From assembly GCA_004802725.1 (NCBI GenBank), contig SGPM01000070.1, forward strand, positions 31,106 through 95,105: a stretch of DNA of 64,000 bases, written 5' to 3'. The notes beneath the pieces are model-generated. The model did not search any database. It was not told where the DNA came from and saw nothing but the letters and a program-made list of their open reading frames with translations. The translations under genes were made by a program, and so were the position numbers. Source of the DNA: Antrodiella citrinella. Its lineage: Eukaryota > Basidiomycota > Agaricomycetes > Polyporales > Steccherinaceae. Shown here piece after piece: positions 1 to 10,280 of the stretch (positions are counted from its first letter, which is position 1; the number at the start of each line of letters is the position of its first letter).

Positions 1-38
1 GCCATCAACTCACTTCTTGGTTGAGGAACAGGTCTTGA

Positions 39-197
39 CGCGGCACGGTTCACGAGGGTCCTGCATTGTCGCGGTGCGAAGTTCGCAAGGCGGAGGCCGA
101 GAATGGAGGCCATGTCTATCCTGCACAGTCAATTACGTTCAAGGATAATCATGCAGAGGGACCAACCGTCAGAGCAGTGAAAGAGTGTAAAGAGTGA
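39..197 (+). CDS. possible 3' end of an upstream gene (partial)
   Basis: The third forward frame is open from about position 39 to a TGA at 195-197. It reads as ordinary coding sequence (…CEVRKAEAENGGHVYPAQS…) rather than the low-complexity output typical of intergenic DNA. The same frame is closed by a TGA at 36-38, so if this is an exon it must follow an intron whose acceptor lies near the window edge. No domain is recognisable in about 50 residues and the product is unknown. It could be chance; the upstream sequence would settle it. Confidence 0.25.
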   Translation, partial: RGTVHEGPALSRCEVRKAEAENGGHVYPAQSITFKDNHAEGPTVRAVKECKE

Positions 198-522
198 TTG
201 ACAGTCACGCCGGTCAGGCTATGGGCGTCTATCCGTTCAATGCTAACATGGGCGCCTCTGAATCTATCATGCAAGTTCCTGTTCCTCTGTCTGAGCTTGC
301 ACTTTGCTTGCGCCGCCCGCTACACCTCGAGTACTTGTATGATACTTACCACACCGACGCAAATCTCGGTTGTATCAGCCAGTTCTACCCAACATGTGCG
401 TCCCTTCAACTTGAGACTGACGGCACACGACACCCCACGGCTCTTCGCAGTAGAAATCGCGCAATGCCTCCATTTGTTGAATAACTTACATGGAGATAGA
501 CTGTACATTTATCCTAATCCGC
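198..522. other. convergent intergenic spacer
   Basis: This 325-nt stretch lies between the possible upstream gene end and the stop codon of the minus-strand MON1 gene. Short open frames are present on both strands, but none resembles a conserved protein or has plausible splice context. I see no repeat or RNA gene. It most likely holds the 3' untranslated regions of two convergent transcripts. Confidence 0.4.
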
Positions 523-2972
523 TCAAAACACAGGCGCATCTCGTAGGAACAACCTCTTCTCTTCCTTAGTGACCCACCGAGCAATCGCATTCGCTGCGTT
601 GATGGCGGCACTCTTGGGTATCAACGGCGACAACGCAAGGTATAACTCGAATGGTTGGGTGATCTGTGGCGGAAAGCCTGAATGAGAATGGTGAAACAGT
701 GAAGATGTAAGAGACACATACCCAGCCCATGACGCTTTCGCGCTCTGTCCGTATATATTGTAACTTCAATGTGCTCTCTTGACCAGACTTCGCGTGAATA
801 TTGTCATGCAGAATTTGGTACAAGGTGATCAGCCTATAATTTATCATGAGCATGTGCATTCGAAGCGATGTTTCGGAAACCTCACCTCCTTTTCTCGTTC
901 TGATCGTCATAGGGGTCCTCGTACTCCGGCATAGTGACCTGTACGTGAGGACGACTCTTGTATACGAAATGTCGGAGACCAGGGATACTGAGATCCGAGA
1001 CGAGATATGTAGTCTTCCCATTTTGGATAGCATCGGTCATGGCTTTCAGTAGACCATCATTCTCCAATCGCTGCGAGGAAGAGTCAGCATCACGCATAGA
1101 GTAGAATTGTGGTCCATATACCTCCGTAACACTGGTACACCATGACCGCACGGCTTCGAAGTCGGCCTGGCCACTGACGCATACTAGCCCAACATCTACG
1201 GGAGCCGTTTCGGGGGCTGTCAATATCGATTGCGCAGTGCTGGAGGCCGGTGCTGTATCTTGGCCCGCATTACTGTCTTGATCGCGAGGAACGGGTTCTT
1301 CCGCGTCACCGTGTACGCTGCCAAACACGCTTGGAGAGGGAATTGGTGATGCGACGGGCTCTGATGAGTCACTCCGAGGTCGCATGAATGTCACATATGC
1401 GTTCACGAATGCGGCAGGATCGAATTTCGGAAGACATATCGGTAGCCACGACGCTGAGGCAGATGAGTTCATGATAGAGGGAACGTGTATGGTGTTGATG
1501 AGTATATGCAGGTCTATATAAAGGATCAGTCAATACTATCAGTCGCATGAACAGCGATACTTACCTGAGGGGTGTATTGAGTGCTTTTTGGGTCTAACCA
1601 AGGTGATCACACGACCCTGCGCGATGAGGACCATATAGAGTACATCCTAAACCGAGTTACATGAGTCATGACATGCTAAGAATACAAAATAGCTACTCAA
1701 GCTACTCACTTTGATCTTCGAGGTCGGTACAAGCACATCAGCCACACTCTTGCGCAGTTTGGGGTCAAGTCTGAGACAGTTCAGCGAGGATGTGCTCAAA
1801 GCAAGGTCAAACTCGAGCCTTGAAAGCAACGAATGCATAAACGGTTCGGCACCTAGTACACAGAGTCAGTCACTGCCCTGTCAATCTCAACGTTCAGACA
1901 CGTACCACTGAGGAGCCTTCGAAGATCGAAGTTACCCCGTCTCTCGAACATGCGTCGCAGTTGCTCAGCCGATACGACACTCAAGATTTGCAAATGCAGA
2001 TATTCGAGATGAAAACGCGTCTTGCTTTACCAATATCAATATTTGTTCACTTTCCAGCTTTGGAGCACTCACCACCGACTCCGGTTCTCCCCACGCGGAT
2101 ACGCATGCATAGTATAGAGGCGGCCGTAGCAGGAATGTGATCCTTGTATTGCCAGCGTTGATGCATCGAAGTTTATCCCCATCATCCAAAAATACTGACA
2201 GGAGGGCTTGCATGATGCCTATCGTCGAGGTGAAGGATTCGGACGCCTCATCTTCTTGCCGACTGTTTGAACGCGTTGAACATACTGCATATGATATGTA
2301 ATGCGATAACCAACCTGACAAACACCGGCTTTCCAGCGTCGGTAAGTATGAAGTATTGACGTGGGGGATAGACGTCAACTAGATGAAAGTAAGAACTGAT
2401 TACATGTAACACGAAATAACAAGACTGACCAGGTGTATGCAGTTCGTCCACATCGTTGAACGTCCCCTTATACCGATTAGAACGTTTGATCATATCTGTC
2501 AGATGCCCATAAGTAGAAGTATCACGACAAAAGCAGAGAGGGACAGACCAGAAGATGCCTCGGTATCCGATAGCGTCCGTCTTAGATGATCCCTCAGCTG
2601 TTTACGAACATCATCGTCCGAAGCCGAGCTCTCTATATGAGCACCGGCAGTCCCATCCTCTCCAGCTGTAGCTTCCGCGTCGACTTCAGGCTCTTGAATC
2701 AGGATGCCTTCTGGCTGTCTGATATTTATGGAAGAAGACGAGCTATCCCCATGAATGCTTGAGTTTGGAGGAGACGTAGAGAGGGGAGTTTGCGCGGTAG
2801 AATGTGAGTTATAGCTCGCGCTGTGCACACGAAGGGAGGAGACAGAGGGCTCTGCGTGTAGCTTCGGCACTGGTGGGATGAGACGAGACGAGGAGGCTCC
2901 GGATGTAAGTCGAATGGGTGTGCCAACCCGGGATGGTGTGCGAGAGCGGGGTGTCTTTGGCGTCCGTGACAT
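523..2972 (-). CDS. MON1: vacuolar fusion protein MON1 homologue (SAND/longin family)
   Basis: MON1 pairs with CCZ1 as the guanine-nucleotide exchange factor that recruits Rab7/Ypt7 to late endosomes and vacuoles. The minus-strand exons read in order as a Ser/Pro-rich N-terminus, then first-longin signatures (QYFILTDAGKPVF; IGIMQALLSVFLDD; INAGNTRITFLLRPPLYY), a middle DLHILINT / WLPICLPKFDPAAFVNAY block, LVCVSGQADFEAVRSW, and a C-terminal block ELYLALSPLIPKSAAI followed by RWVTKEEKRLF. All are classic MON1 motifs in the expected order. About eight short introns interrupt them. Intron 1 joins …EASS to DMIKRSNRYKG; reading through it gives a false hydrophobic tail. The start at 2972 gives a charged, disordered N-terminus typical of fungal MON1. 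It is divergent from the hydrolase gene at 3396. Family assignment is secure; exact internal splice sites are inferred. Confidence 0.88.
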
Positions 2973-3395
2973 AGTGAAATTTGTTGAGATTTATCTGAGG
3001 GACTATTGGACCATGCTAAGCACAGAAGGGATTAGGGACTTCAAGCTTCAGTTTCTGTTACCAGTGGACATCGGTCCTCATAGTCAAGAGCCAAATATGT
3101 AGACGCCCACTACGCTCAAGCTTATGCCGAGCTTGATCATGATCGACCTCAAATGGACCTCGCTTTCCAGGTTCATACCTGGTTCTACTATACATAATCT
3201 TGAGGACGCCCTGAGGGAGGTATCACGGTATGTCATGCTGAACAAAACTGTGCAAGCTCGTAAGATTCAATTGACGCAACATCTTGATATTTCAGGCCGT
3301 ATCCGGCGACTCTGCCCTGGCAGGTAGTACGCTGATGTCAATGGAATAACCATGCAGCAATCAACTTTGTGATACACTCCCACCCTGACGCGACT
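2973..3395. promoter_or_regulatory. divergent promoter region, MON1 / hydrolase
   Basis: This 423-nt spacer separates the MON1 start (minus) from the hydrolase start (plus) and must carry both promoters. A short frame near 3124-3327 shows no family resemblance. No clear TATA box or known element stands out. Confidence 0.4.
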
Positions 3396-4740
3396 ATGGC
3401 CTCCACCTCGAAGCAGTCGACGAAATTATTTATACCCGTGGCCACGCCGAACACGAATGATAAGGATGTGGTTCTGTGTGGTGTCTTGGAGCAAGTCGAC
3501 CCTGGCGTACCGACACGGGGACGGAGAGTAGCTTTAGTAAGTTCAAGCATGATGCCGCTCGATGTGAAGGGGGAAATGTCAGACTGACTCTTATGATCAG
3601 ATACTGCACGGCGTCGTGGGGTACGCTTTCCGCACAAATGCTTAGATGGGGTCGATCTGATGAGGGAAGACAGGCATAAAGACTACCTCTTCCTGAAACG
3701 CCTCGCCCTGCAGCTGCCCATGGACTCTTTCCGCTTCGATTTCCGGCAAGTACTCTCATTATAGAACCAAGTATTAGACTTGACTGATCATATCCATCTA
3801 TCTGCAGAGGTTGTCATGAGTCCACCGGTCGGTACCATGTCCTTGGGCTCGATTCCAACGTCGAAGACATCACTGCCGCCGTTGCATACCTTACTACACA
3901 GCATGGGTACATCATTGACTTGATTGTAGCACACTCCCGCGCCGTCGTCGACGCGTTCAGATGGATTTGCACGGCGGAGGAAGGTAAGAGTGTGAGAGGG
4001 TTCGTTAATATTAGCGGAAGGTATAGAATGACAGTGGGTCTCTTCGCGCTTGAGACTCGTATACTCTAGACTGATTTGGAGACACGTCATAGATAGTCTA
4101 TGGTGCGAATCGTCGTCTGCGCATAGAGTCGTACCTCCTACTCATCGACTGGATAGACGGTATCGAGCCAGCTGACCGTGAAAGTCTCAATTCACGCGGA
4201 TTCTACACCATAAGAGGCGCCGTCAATCGCAGAGCATTTGAATGCAGGTTCGTGGTACCTTCAAACTCGCTACTCGCTCGTCACTTGTAACATGGGCATG
4301 TCTTGTTCCAGCGTCACAGAAGCTGATCTCGCCGATTTCGCCCTCATCGACACCTCGCTCGTCTGGGATCATTTCCCCATCCAGACGCACGTATTGAGTA
4401 TGCATGGTTTACAAGATCGTGTCGTCCCGCCGTGCGTACATTATTTCCCCTGGCCTCATCCCGTGTGCTGACCTTAATGCTAGTTTCGACGCCACTATAT
4501 ACGCGAGGGCTTTGGGTTCTCGGTTTCCAGGCACCCATAATTTACACTATGTAGAAGAGGGTGATCACAATTTCGCTGGTGTATGTGATAAGCTGAACTC
4601 GTGTGCAGGACTATCGTCACTGACGCGACATACAGTTGTCTCACCTCGTGGTCAGCACCATTTTCGACTGGCTGCAACAGCTGGAACAAGGCCGGCTCAA
4701 GACTGGTATATGGCANAGTGGCATTCGCGGCAAGTTATGA
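3396..4740 (+). CDS. alpha/beta hydrolase (ectomycorrhiza-regulated-esterase-like)
   Basis: This is a serine hydrolase of the alpha/beta fold, probably a cytosolic esterase; the natural substrate is unknown. Spliced exons give VALILHGVVGHKDYLFL (oxyanion strand), DSFRFDFRGCHESTGRYH, the nucleophile segment VAHSRAVVDAFRW, FVNISGRYRM, HGLQDRVVPP (acid Asp) and EEGDHNF (catalytic His), then a C-terminal helix FDWLQQLEQGRLKTG. Introns traced: 3537-3600, 3621-3673, 3746-3807 (a GC-AG intron), then about four more. The last, 4581-4635, has a CTGAC branch point and removes what would otherwise be an in-frame stop. The nucleophile elbow is A-H-S-R-A instead of the usual G-x-S-x-G, so Gly is replaced by Ala at both positions. 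The start at 3396 is the first ATG; the in-frame codon at 3369 is GTG. Confidence 0.8.
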
Positions 4741-5383
4741 AGAGGGGATCAGACGATATGTGTTGATATCTGGCGTAATACATGGACGATATCTACGTGA
4801 ACTACAGCGAGATTCAGACGCATGTTGGTTTCCCCGGTCGGTGCTCGAAGCTGACGCCCCTTACATCGAACNAGGTACTTATCCTGAGGACCACGGAAAG
4901 GTCTGCGCCGGGACAAGCACGACCCGATTTCTCGGACCGCGTTCGCCCCTCCCTCAGGGAAAAAGTGGGGACGCACCTATGCNAGCCATCTATCTTCCTG
5001 GTCGTCAACTGCGCCGCGCCGCGTCATGCTGAAACTAGATTCGTCAGTAGCGGGTGGTCGCAGAGGGATTGGAAGCGCAGAAAGAGTGAGCGCGTAGCCC
5101 GGTACCGTCGACACCCCGCTCTCGACCCGCTCTCGGAGGAAGAATAAGTAGTCGAAGCCGCGAGCGCGATTCATGCCTGGACTCGGTGCAATGGTCGCCA
5201 TCACACACGAGTCAGTCAGGCGGACGCAACTCTGAGCAAGCGAGACTGGTAGGATCCCATTGCAGGGGTTGGTAGGGCTAGCCANAAAGCGGCATAGANA
5301 GAAAANGGAGTCGATGTTGCNGGTGAGGCAANCAAAGCCCGGTGCTGGTGGTAATGACCTCACGGAGAGGCGGNCACGAGAGG

Positions 5384-5794
5384 NNNNNNNNNNNNNNNNN
5401 NNNNNNNNNNNNNNNNNNNNNNNNNNNNNNNNNNNNNNNNNNNNNNNNNNNNNNNNNNNNNNNNNNNNNNNNNNNNNNNNNNNNNNNNNNNNNNNNNNNN
5501 NNNNNNNNNNNNNNNNNNNNNNNNNNNNNNNNNNNNNNNNNNNNNNNNNNNNNNNNNNNNNNNNNNNNNNNNNNNNNNNNNNNNNNNNNNNNNNNNNNNN
5601 NNNNNNNNNNNNNNNNNNNNNNNNNNNNNNNNNNNNNNNNNNNNNNNNNNNNNNNNNNNNNNNNNNNNNNNNNNNNNNNNNNNNNNNNNNNNNNNNNNNN
5701 NNNNNNNNNNNNNNNNNNNNNNNNNNNNNNNNNNNNNNNNNNNNNNNNNNNNNNNNNNNNNNNNNNNNNNNNNNNNNNNNNNNNNNNNNNNNNN
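5384..5794. other. assembly gap (411 N) inside the tandem repeat
   Basis: A run of 411 unresolved bases interrupts the repeat block. Single ambiguous bases surround it between 4716 and 6303. The same repeat sequence occurs on both sides of the gap, about 750 bp apart, so the run probably marks a collapsed or unresolved tandem array and its length need not be real. Confidence 0.95.
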
Positions 5795-6105
5795 GTNGAG
5801 TGGTATTGNGTCGCAGTGAAGTTGNCCGAAACGAGGANAAACAGGCGTGTTGCCCAGNACCGTCGAACCCCCCCCTCTCGGNCCCCTCAGGAGGAANGTN
5901 NGAGTATATAATAATACCGCAAGCGCAATCTGTGCCTGGACTCGGTGCAGNTGGTCGCCACCACACGCGNGCCAGTCAGGCGGACGCAACTCTTGGCGNN
6001 GTNGGCGAATANTAGTACGGCCGCGGTAAGGCAGGCAACGCCNCGCTGGGAGGTGNGCGCGAGAGGTGTTGGNGCTAACGGTACCCATGNAGTGGTTGAA
6101 AGAGA

Positions 6106-6164
6106 GAACGAGATTGAAAGGGTGTTGAAGGAGAGAACGAAATTCGAAAGGGTGTTGAAGGAGA
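6106..6164 (+). repeat. 29-30 nt tandem repeat, two units plus a partial third
   Basis: Two adjacent units share GAACGA(G/A)ATT(c)GAAAGG followed by GTGTTGAAGGAGA. A truncated third unit runs on to about 6178. The unit is purine-rich on the plus strand. It lies inside the larger repeat block and has no coding interpretation. Confidence 0.8.
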
Positions 6165-6528
6165 GGGTACGAAGTTGAAGTAGCTTGACGAGGAAACGAC
6201 CTACCGTTGGACTATAAAAGCGTTGTCAGCACACACTCAAAGACGTAGTGGGATATATACTGCTTACCGCGTCGGGGTCNGGATGGAGTCGGGATAGTAA
6301 GGNNNGGGAGGATGTTGGTGGCTGACAAGACTTGAGCGGAGGAGGGGAGATGGGAGTCAAGAGAAAGAGTGGAAGAGAGGCCTGACGATGAAGGGTCAAA
6401 ATGGCCCCCTATATATATGTTTTGGCCATCGGAGAATGAAAATGCAAGCCTCTTCTGAGGCCGTTTGACGTGAAGTGAACTTCAAAACCTTCCAAATCGG
6501 GCCTACCATGACCCTTATTGGGACGACG

Positions 6529-6618
6529 CGACGCGTCGACGGTCAACGTGACGCACACGTGACAAACGCGTAAACAAAAAGGACGCGTAAACAAAATTTC
6601 ACGTGACACTATATATAG
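6529..6618 (+). promoter_or_regulatory. MCB/forkhead-like motif cluster upstream of a TATA box
   Basis: Three ACGCGT cores, the MCB consensus, occur at 6531-6536, 6566-6571 and 6583-6588. The first sits in a 10-bp palindrome. The second and third are part of a 14-nt direct repeat ACGCGTAAACAAAA (6566-6579 and 6583-6596), in which GTAAACAAA also matches the forkhead consensus. CACGTG cores flank the cluster. A TATATATAG at 6610-6618 follows 14 nt after the second copy. No convincing gene lies downstream, so this may be the promoter of a decayed or very short transcript, or a repeat-borne promoter. Confidence 0.4.
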
Positions 6619-8139
6619 AGCAGGTTCATTGGTCTCCTTGTGCGCCTACCCTCCCCCATCGTCTCCCGCCTTGATCTCTCTAGGTACAGACAGCTCTAGC
6701 GCAAATGGCACTGGCACCTTGCTTTACCACGTGCACCCGAAGAGCTCAGTCAACACGTTACGGGACTAGATCCCACGCCGATGACGACTAGAACGACTCA
6801 CTGGCAGCCCGCCGCTCGATCCCACTCCCGTCTTCCTGTATGCACACGACCACGAAGCGGAGATGATGCGGCGATGGACGTGGATGGCTCATTCTCGAGA
6901 AATGTGGCATTTGGCCGGCATGAAGGAAGGAATGCTGAGTTCACACTGGCGCTCGCCGATTCCGATACACAGTTGTCCGATTTCGTAGTGAGCAGATTAT
7001 AGTGAATGATATGTATTGATCACTATGTCTGCCTAATATGAAGAGTGATAGCTGCTACAAGACTAGTCTATAGCAAGATTAAGACGCATGTTGGTTTCCC
7101 CGGCCAGAGTCCGAGGCTGACACCCCAAACCCTAACCGGGTACTTATCCTGGGGACCACGGAAAGGTCTGCGTCAGGACGAACCCAGCCCGATTACTCGA
7201 GCCGAATCCGCCCTCCCCCAGGAAAAGAAACCACCCACCTTTCATCCTCCCGGTGCTTGAGGGCTACCCCCACGCGTCGCACTGGAAGAAAAACATCAGT
7301 AGCGACGGAACGCAAACACGCAGACAGCACTAGCAGGCGGCGAACGGGTCGAGCCCGGTGTCGATGGTAGCTCCCTCTCGGCCCCCTCAGGAGGAAGGCA
7401 GTTTACGGAATCTACGCTCCAATAGCTGTAGTCCGGTGCTGGGGATGGCCAACGACCTCACACGGAGGCGGGCATAAGACGGAATCCCCGCCTGCAGGGC
7501 CCGGTGCTGGGGATAGCCACAACCTCACACGGAGGAGGGCAGTTTACGGAATCTACGCTCCCATAGCTGTAGCCCGGTGCTGGTAGTCACGACCCCACTG
7601 GGAGGCGAGCACGAGAGGGAAGCGCACGCCCTGGCGAGGAGGGGTGTGGGTAGGGGGAATGGAGGTGCGGAGAGAAACTGAGGGAATGGAAAGCACGCAC
7701 CGTTGAGGTTGGACTAGAGGNCGTTGTCAGAGGATAGTCGAAGGCGGGTACTCACCGCGGGAGGTAGGTCTTGGTGGCCGGGAGGGAAGAGCAATCTTGA
7801 GGCTGGCGAATCCATGTCCCATGTACCGTCCTTTATATACGTGGTGGGACTGCGGCTGACTTGTGAAGACTTGCCATAATAGGCCATGACAGACCCCGAT
7901 TTGGGCAGTAACTTTGGTCAGGATTTGCCGGAGCCGTGTGTCGGGGCAGACGAATATCAATGGGTGCGAACAACTATCCCTGGGTGCGTCAACGCCCCAC
8001 GAGGTACTATGCTCCGGGTAAGTCGACACTGTGAATCATCCCCAATGTTGGGGCGGAAAGTAATCATTATATAGAATAGAGCGCATAGCATAACATAACA
8101 CTATAGGTGAGTCAAACCAACAAGGAAAGCACGTATCTA

Positions 8140-9122
8140 TCATGCAGTATTTTCCCTCACTGAAGTCCACACGTCCTCCGTGGCAGCAGAGATCCTCTGA
8201 CGTATGCTGCCAACGCTGTCCAACGCCGGACGTACGTCAAGCGAGAACACGGGTGAACCATCTGGTTCAGGCGGGGCAGAGTAGTAGTCGATCACATAGC
8301 GAACTTCTTCCCCAGTCTGACCGCGCTTGACGATCCAGTCATGTCGGTCGAAGGGTGGTTCAGAGCTACAGGGCGGAAAGAAGACGTGAGATGTGTGTGA
8401 CGGGAAAGGGATGGAAGAGAGCGCGCACTTGAAACGGGAGGGAAGTAGCCAACCAGCGAATAGCCAAAACCGGGCTTTGGGGGATATCTCGCCTGGACGA
8501 CCCTTGAAGCGAGCGAGCTGTGGATCCTCCGCACTACATGACAATGAAACAATTTCAGAAAACCGCTGCACGCATGACGAATCGGGAATACGCACGGGTT
8601 GACCTTCTTTTCCCATTTCAATATCTCCAGCCACGCCTGCTCATTCAAGAAGTTGTGTATTTGCACCATGGTCTCTACATGTTCCTCTGGGGTCTCCCAT
8701 CCTTTCCTGACCAGCGCATTGTAGAACTGTTGCGGTGACGGGTACTCCCATTTTGCACTACTATCTCGAGGGATAGAGGACACTTCTCGGTCGACTGGGA
8801 GGTCGGCCGTCTGGTTCTCAGCGGGGGCTTGGGAGAGGGATGGCATTTGGTTAAGAGGGTTTATTTGTGTAGAGGTGGCGGGCGCGTCGTGGGGAATTGG
8901 ACATTGTGCTGGAGGTTGCACAGATCGTGAGGGTGGTGTTGTAGGGTTATTGTGGTCTATAGGACATTTTGCTGGTGAGGAGGAGGCGGACGGAAGCGGT
9001 GGGGTTTGTGACGCAGAGTGATCAATTGGACATTTCGCGGGAGCAGGGTCGAGGGGGCGAGATTGGTGTGGAACGGGACATGAAGCTGAGGAAAGTGCTG
9101 GCTGTGACGATGATTGACCCAT
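8140..9122 (-). CDS. CYC3: holocytochrome-c synthase (cytochrome c heme lyase)
   Basis: This enzyme attaches heme covalently to apocytochrome c in the mitochondrial intermembrane space. The N-terminal third is disordered and carries four Cys-Pro motifs (SCPVPH, KCPIDH twice, QCPIPH) of the heme-regulatory type usual in this family. The conserved core follows: WEYPSPQQFYNALVRKGWE, VETMVQIHNFLNEQAWLEI, RFKGRPGEISPKARF, PPFDRHDWIVKRG, EVRYVIDYYSAPPEPDG and SLDVRPALDS. Two introns were traced: one after KWEKKVNP and one after LLPSRFN; both restore a single frame. Its start faces the msrB gene at 9417. The gene could equally be named for cytochrome c or c1 specificity; fungi vary and the sequence alone does not decide. 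Confidence 0.9.
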
Positions 9123-9416
9123 GATCGTCGATGTCTTCGTCGCCGTTGTCTACTGTGTCGAGGTCGTGAATGTGAATTTGCAGACTTCACCGAACGTGAA
9201 TTATACTCGGATGTCTTCGGCACACTGCTGCCGTTTCTCTCCGTTGCAGAGATTAGATCAGATCAATGCTTCGGGATGTCCCCGGTGAGATCAGTTGATT
9301 CCGCACTCTCAGGCTCAATGAACTCTCCCATATACACCGTGCTCAGACGTATAAGACCACAACGAAAGCTCTACATACCCTACACTCGCCCCATACACCA
9401 ATCATATAGACTCTCG

Positions 9417-9992
9417 ATGACCGAACCTGGTAGCAAGAGCAAGTCGGACAGCGAGTGGAGAGCTGTTCTCTCCCCAGAGCAGGTATGCACGCGTTATTCA
9501 CTATCTAGTCTCTTGCTGACAGAATTGTTCAAAGTTCCGAATCATACGTCAAAAAGACACAGAGCGCCCTGGTACTGGGAAGTACAACAAGTTCAAGGAA
9601 GAAGGAATCTACACTTGTGCTGCATGCGATACGCCCCTCTACAAGAGCACTACGAAGTTTGACAGTGGTTGTGGTTGGCCTGCATTCTTCGATGGTGAGC
9701 TTCTCTCGCTATTATTGACCTCCGGTCGCATTGTTGACGCATCTACTACCTAGCTCTTCCTGGTGCCGTGACCCGCACTAACGATCATTCTGGCGGCTAT
9801 ACTCGCACCGAAATTACTTGCACGGCTTGCGGCGGACACTTGGGACATGTCTTCGCTGGAGAGGGATTCGATACTCCAAGTGTGTTCAATCGCTTCCCCT
9901 GCTCTCACAAATTTGACACCATTTAACCTCCAGCTAACGAGCGTCATTGCGTTAACTCCGTCTCCCTCAAGTTCCATGACGAGAAGGCATGA
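9417..9992 (+). CDS. msrB: peptide-methionine (R)-S-oxide reductase, copy 1
   Basis: MsrB reduces methionine-R-sulfoxide in proteins using thioredoxin. Four exons (9417-9482, 9535-9694, 9754-9879, 9934-9992) encode about 136 residues. Visible motifs are YTCAACDTPLY (first Zn CxxC), FDSGCGWPAFFD (resolving Cys), [16 protein letters not shown] (second Zn CxxC) and [12 protein letters not shown] (catalytic Cys). The first intron has a CTGAC branch point and an AAG acceptor. There is no obvious targeting peptide, so it is probably cytosolic. A paralogue lies 288 bp downstream in the same orientation. Confidence 0.92.
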
Positions 9993-10280
9993 ACACAAGC
10001 CTTACCAATTCATCTGTATCACGCCCTTGTCCAGACTCTGAAGAGGATCACCCACATATTGTAGCTGTAATGTTTGTTTGAATAAAGGAATGGAATGATG
10101 GCGACAGTCCGAAGAGATTAGATTAGATCTAGCTTGTTATTGCGCGATGAGATGATTCTTGCAACATCATCCTGGTCAGTAATCCATGTCTCTATCGGAG
10201 AGAAAAATGCCCCTTCCATTCTGCATCCTTTCATCGTTCTCCTCCCAAAGGCATCGTAAGAAATCCATCATACAGCGACG

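Larger units (their letters stand above)
4741..8139. repeat. degenerate tandem/dispersed repeat block
   Basis: No gene is supported in this 3.4-kb block. It holds several colinear, diverged copies of one repeat. One copy starts near 4810 (ACGCATGTTGGTTTCCCCGG) and matches a second starting near 7085. Both continue through a shared TACTTATCCTG(A/G)GGACCACGG segment and a CTCTCGG…CCCTCAGGAGGAA segment. A further partial copy (5850-6000) matches 5097-5245, through CCTGGACTCGGTGCA and CAGTCAGGCGGACGCAACTCT. Smaller units with CCCGGTGCTGG and CCTCAC(A)CGGAGG recur at 5338-5385 and three times in 7430-7615. Frames crossing this region have many stops or ambiguous residues. It may be a satellite or a decayed transposon; no transposase is visible. 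Confidence 0.75.

Noticed and set aside
2499..2560. Apparent hydrophobic C-terminal tail (LSLSAFVVILLLMG) after the MON1 N-terminal exon, suggesting a tail-anchored protein
   Set aside because: It is the translation of an intron with a GTCTGT donor and a CTGACAG acceptor. Splicing joins EASS to DMIKRSNRYKG, which is normal MON1.
4577..4640. Apparent frameshift and stop near the C-terminus of the hydrolase
   Set aside because: An intron from 4581 to 4635 with a CTGAC branch point restores the conserved C-terminal helix.
4977..6088. Long open frames across the N gap
   Set aside because: They are open only because ambiguous codons are not counted as stops, and the flanking sequence is repeat DNA.
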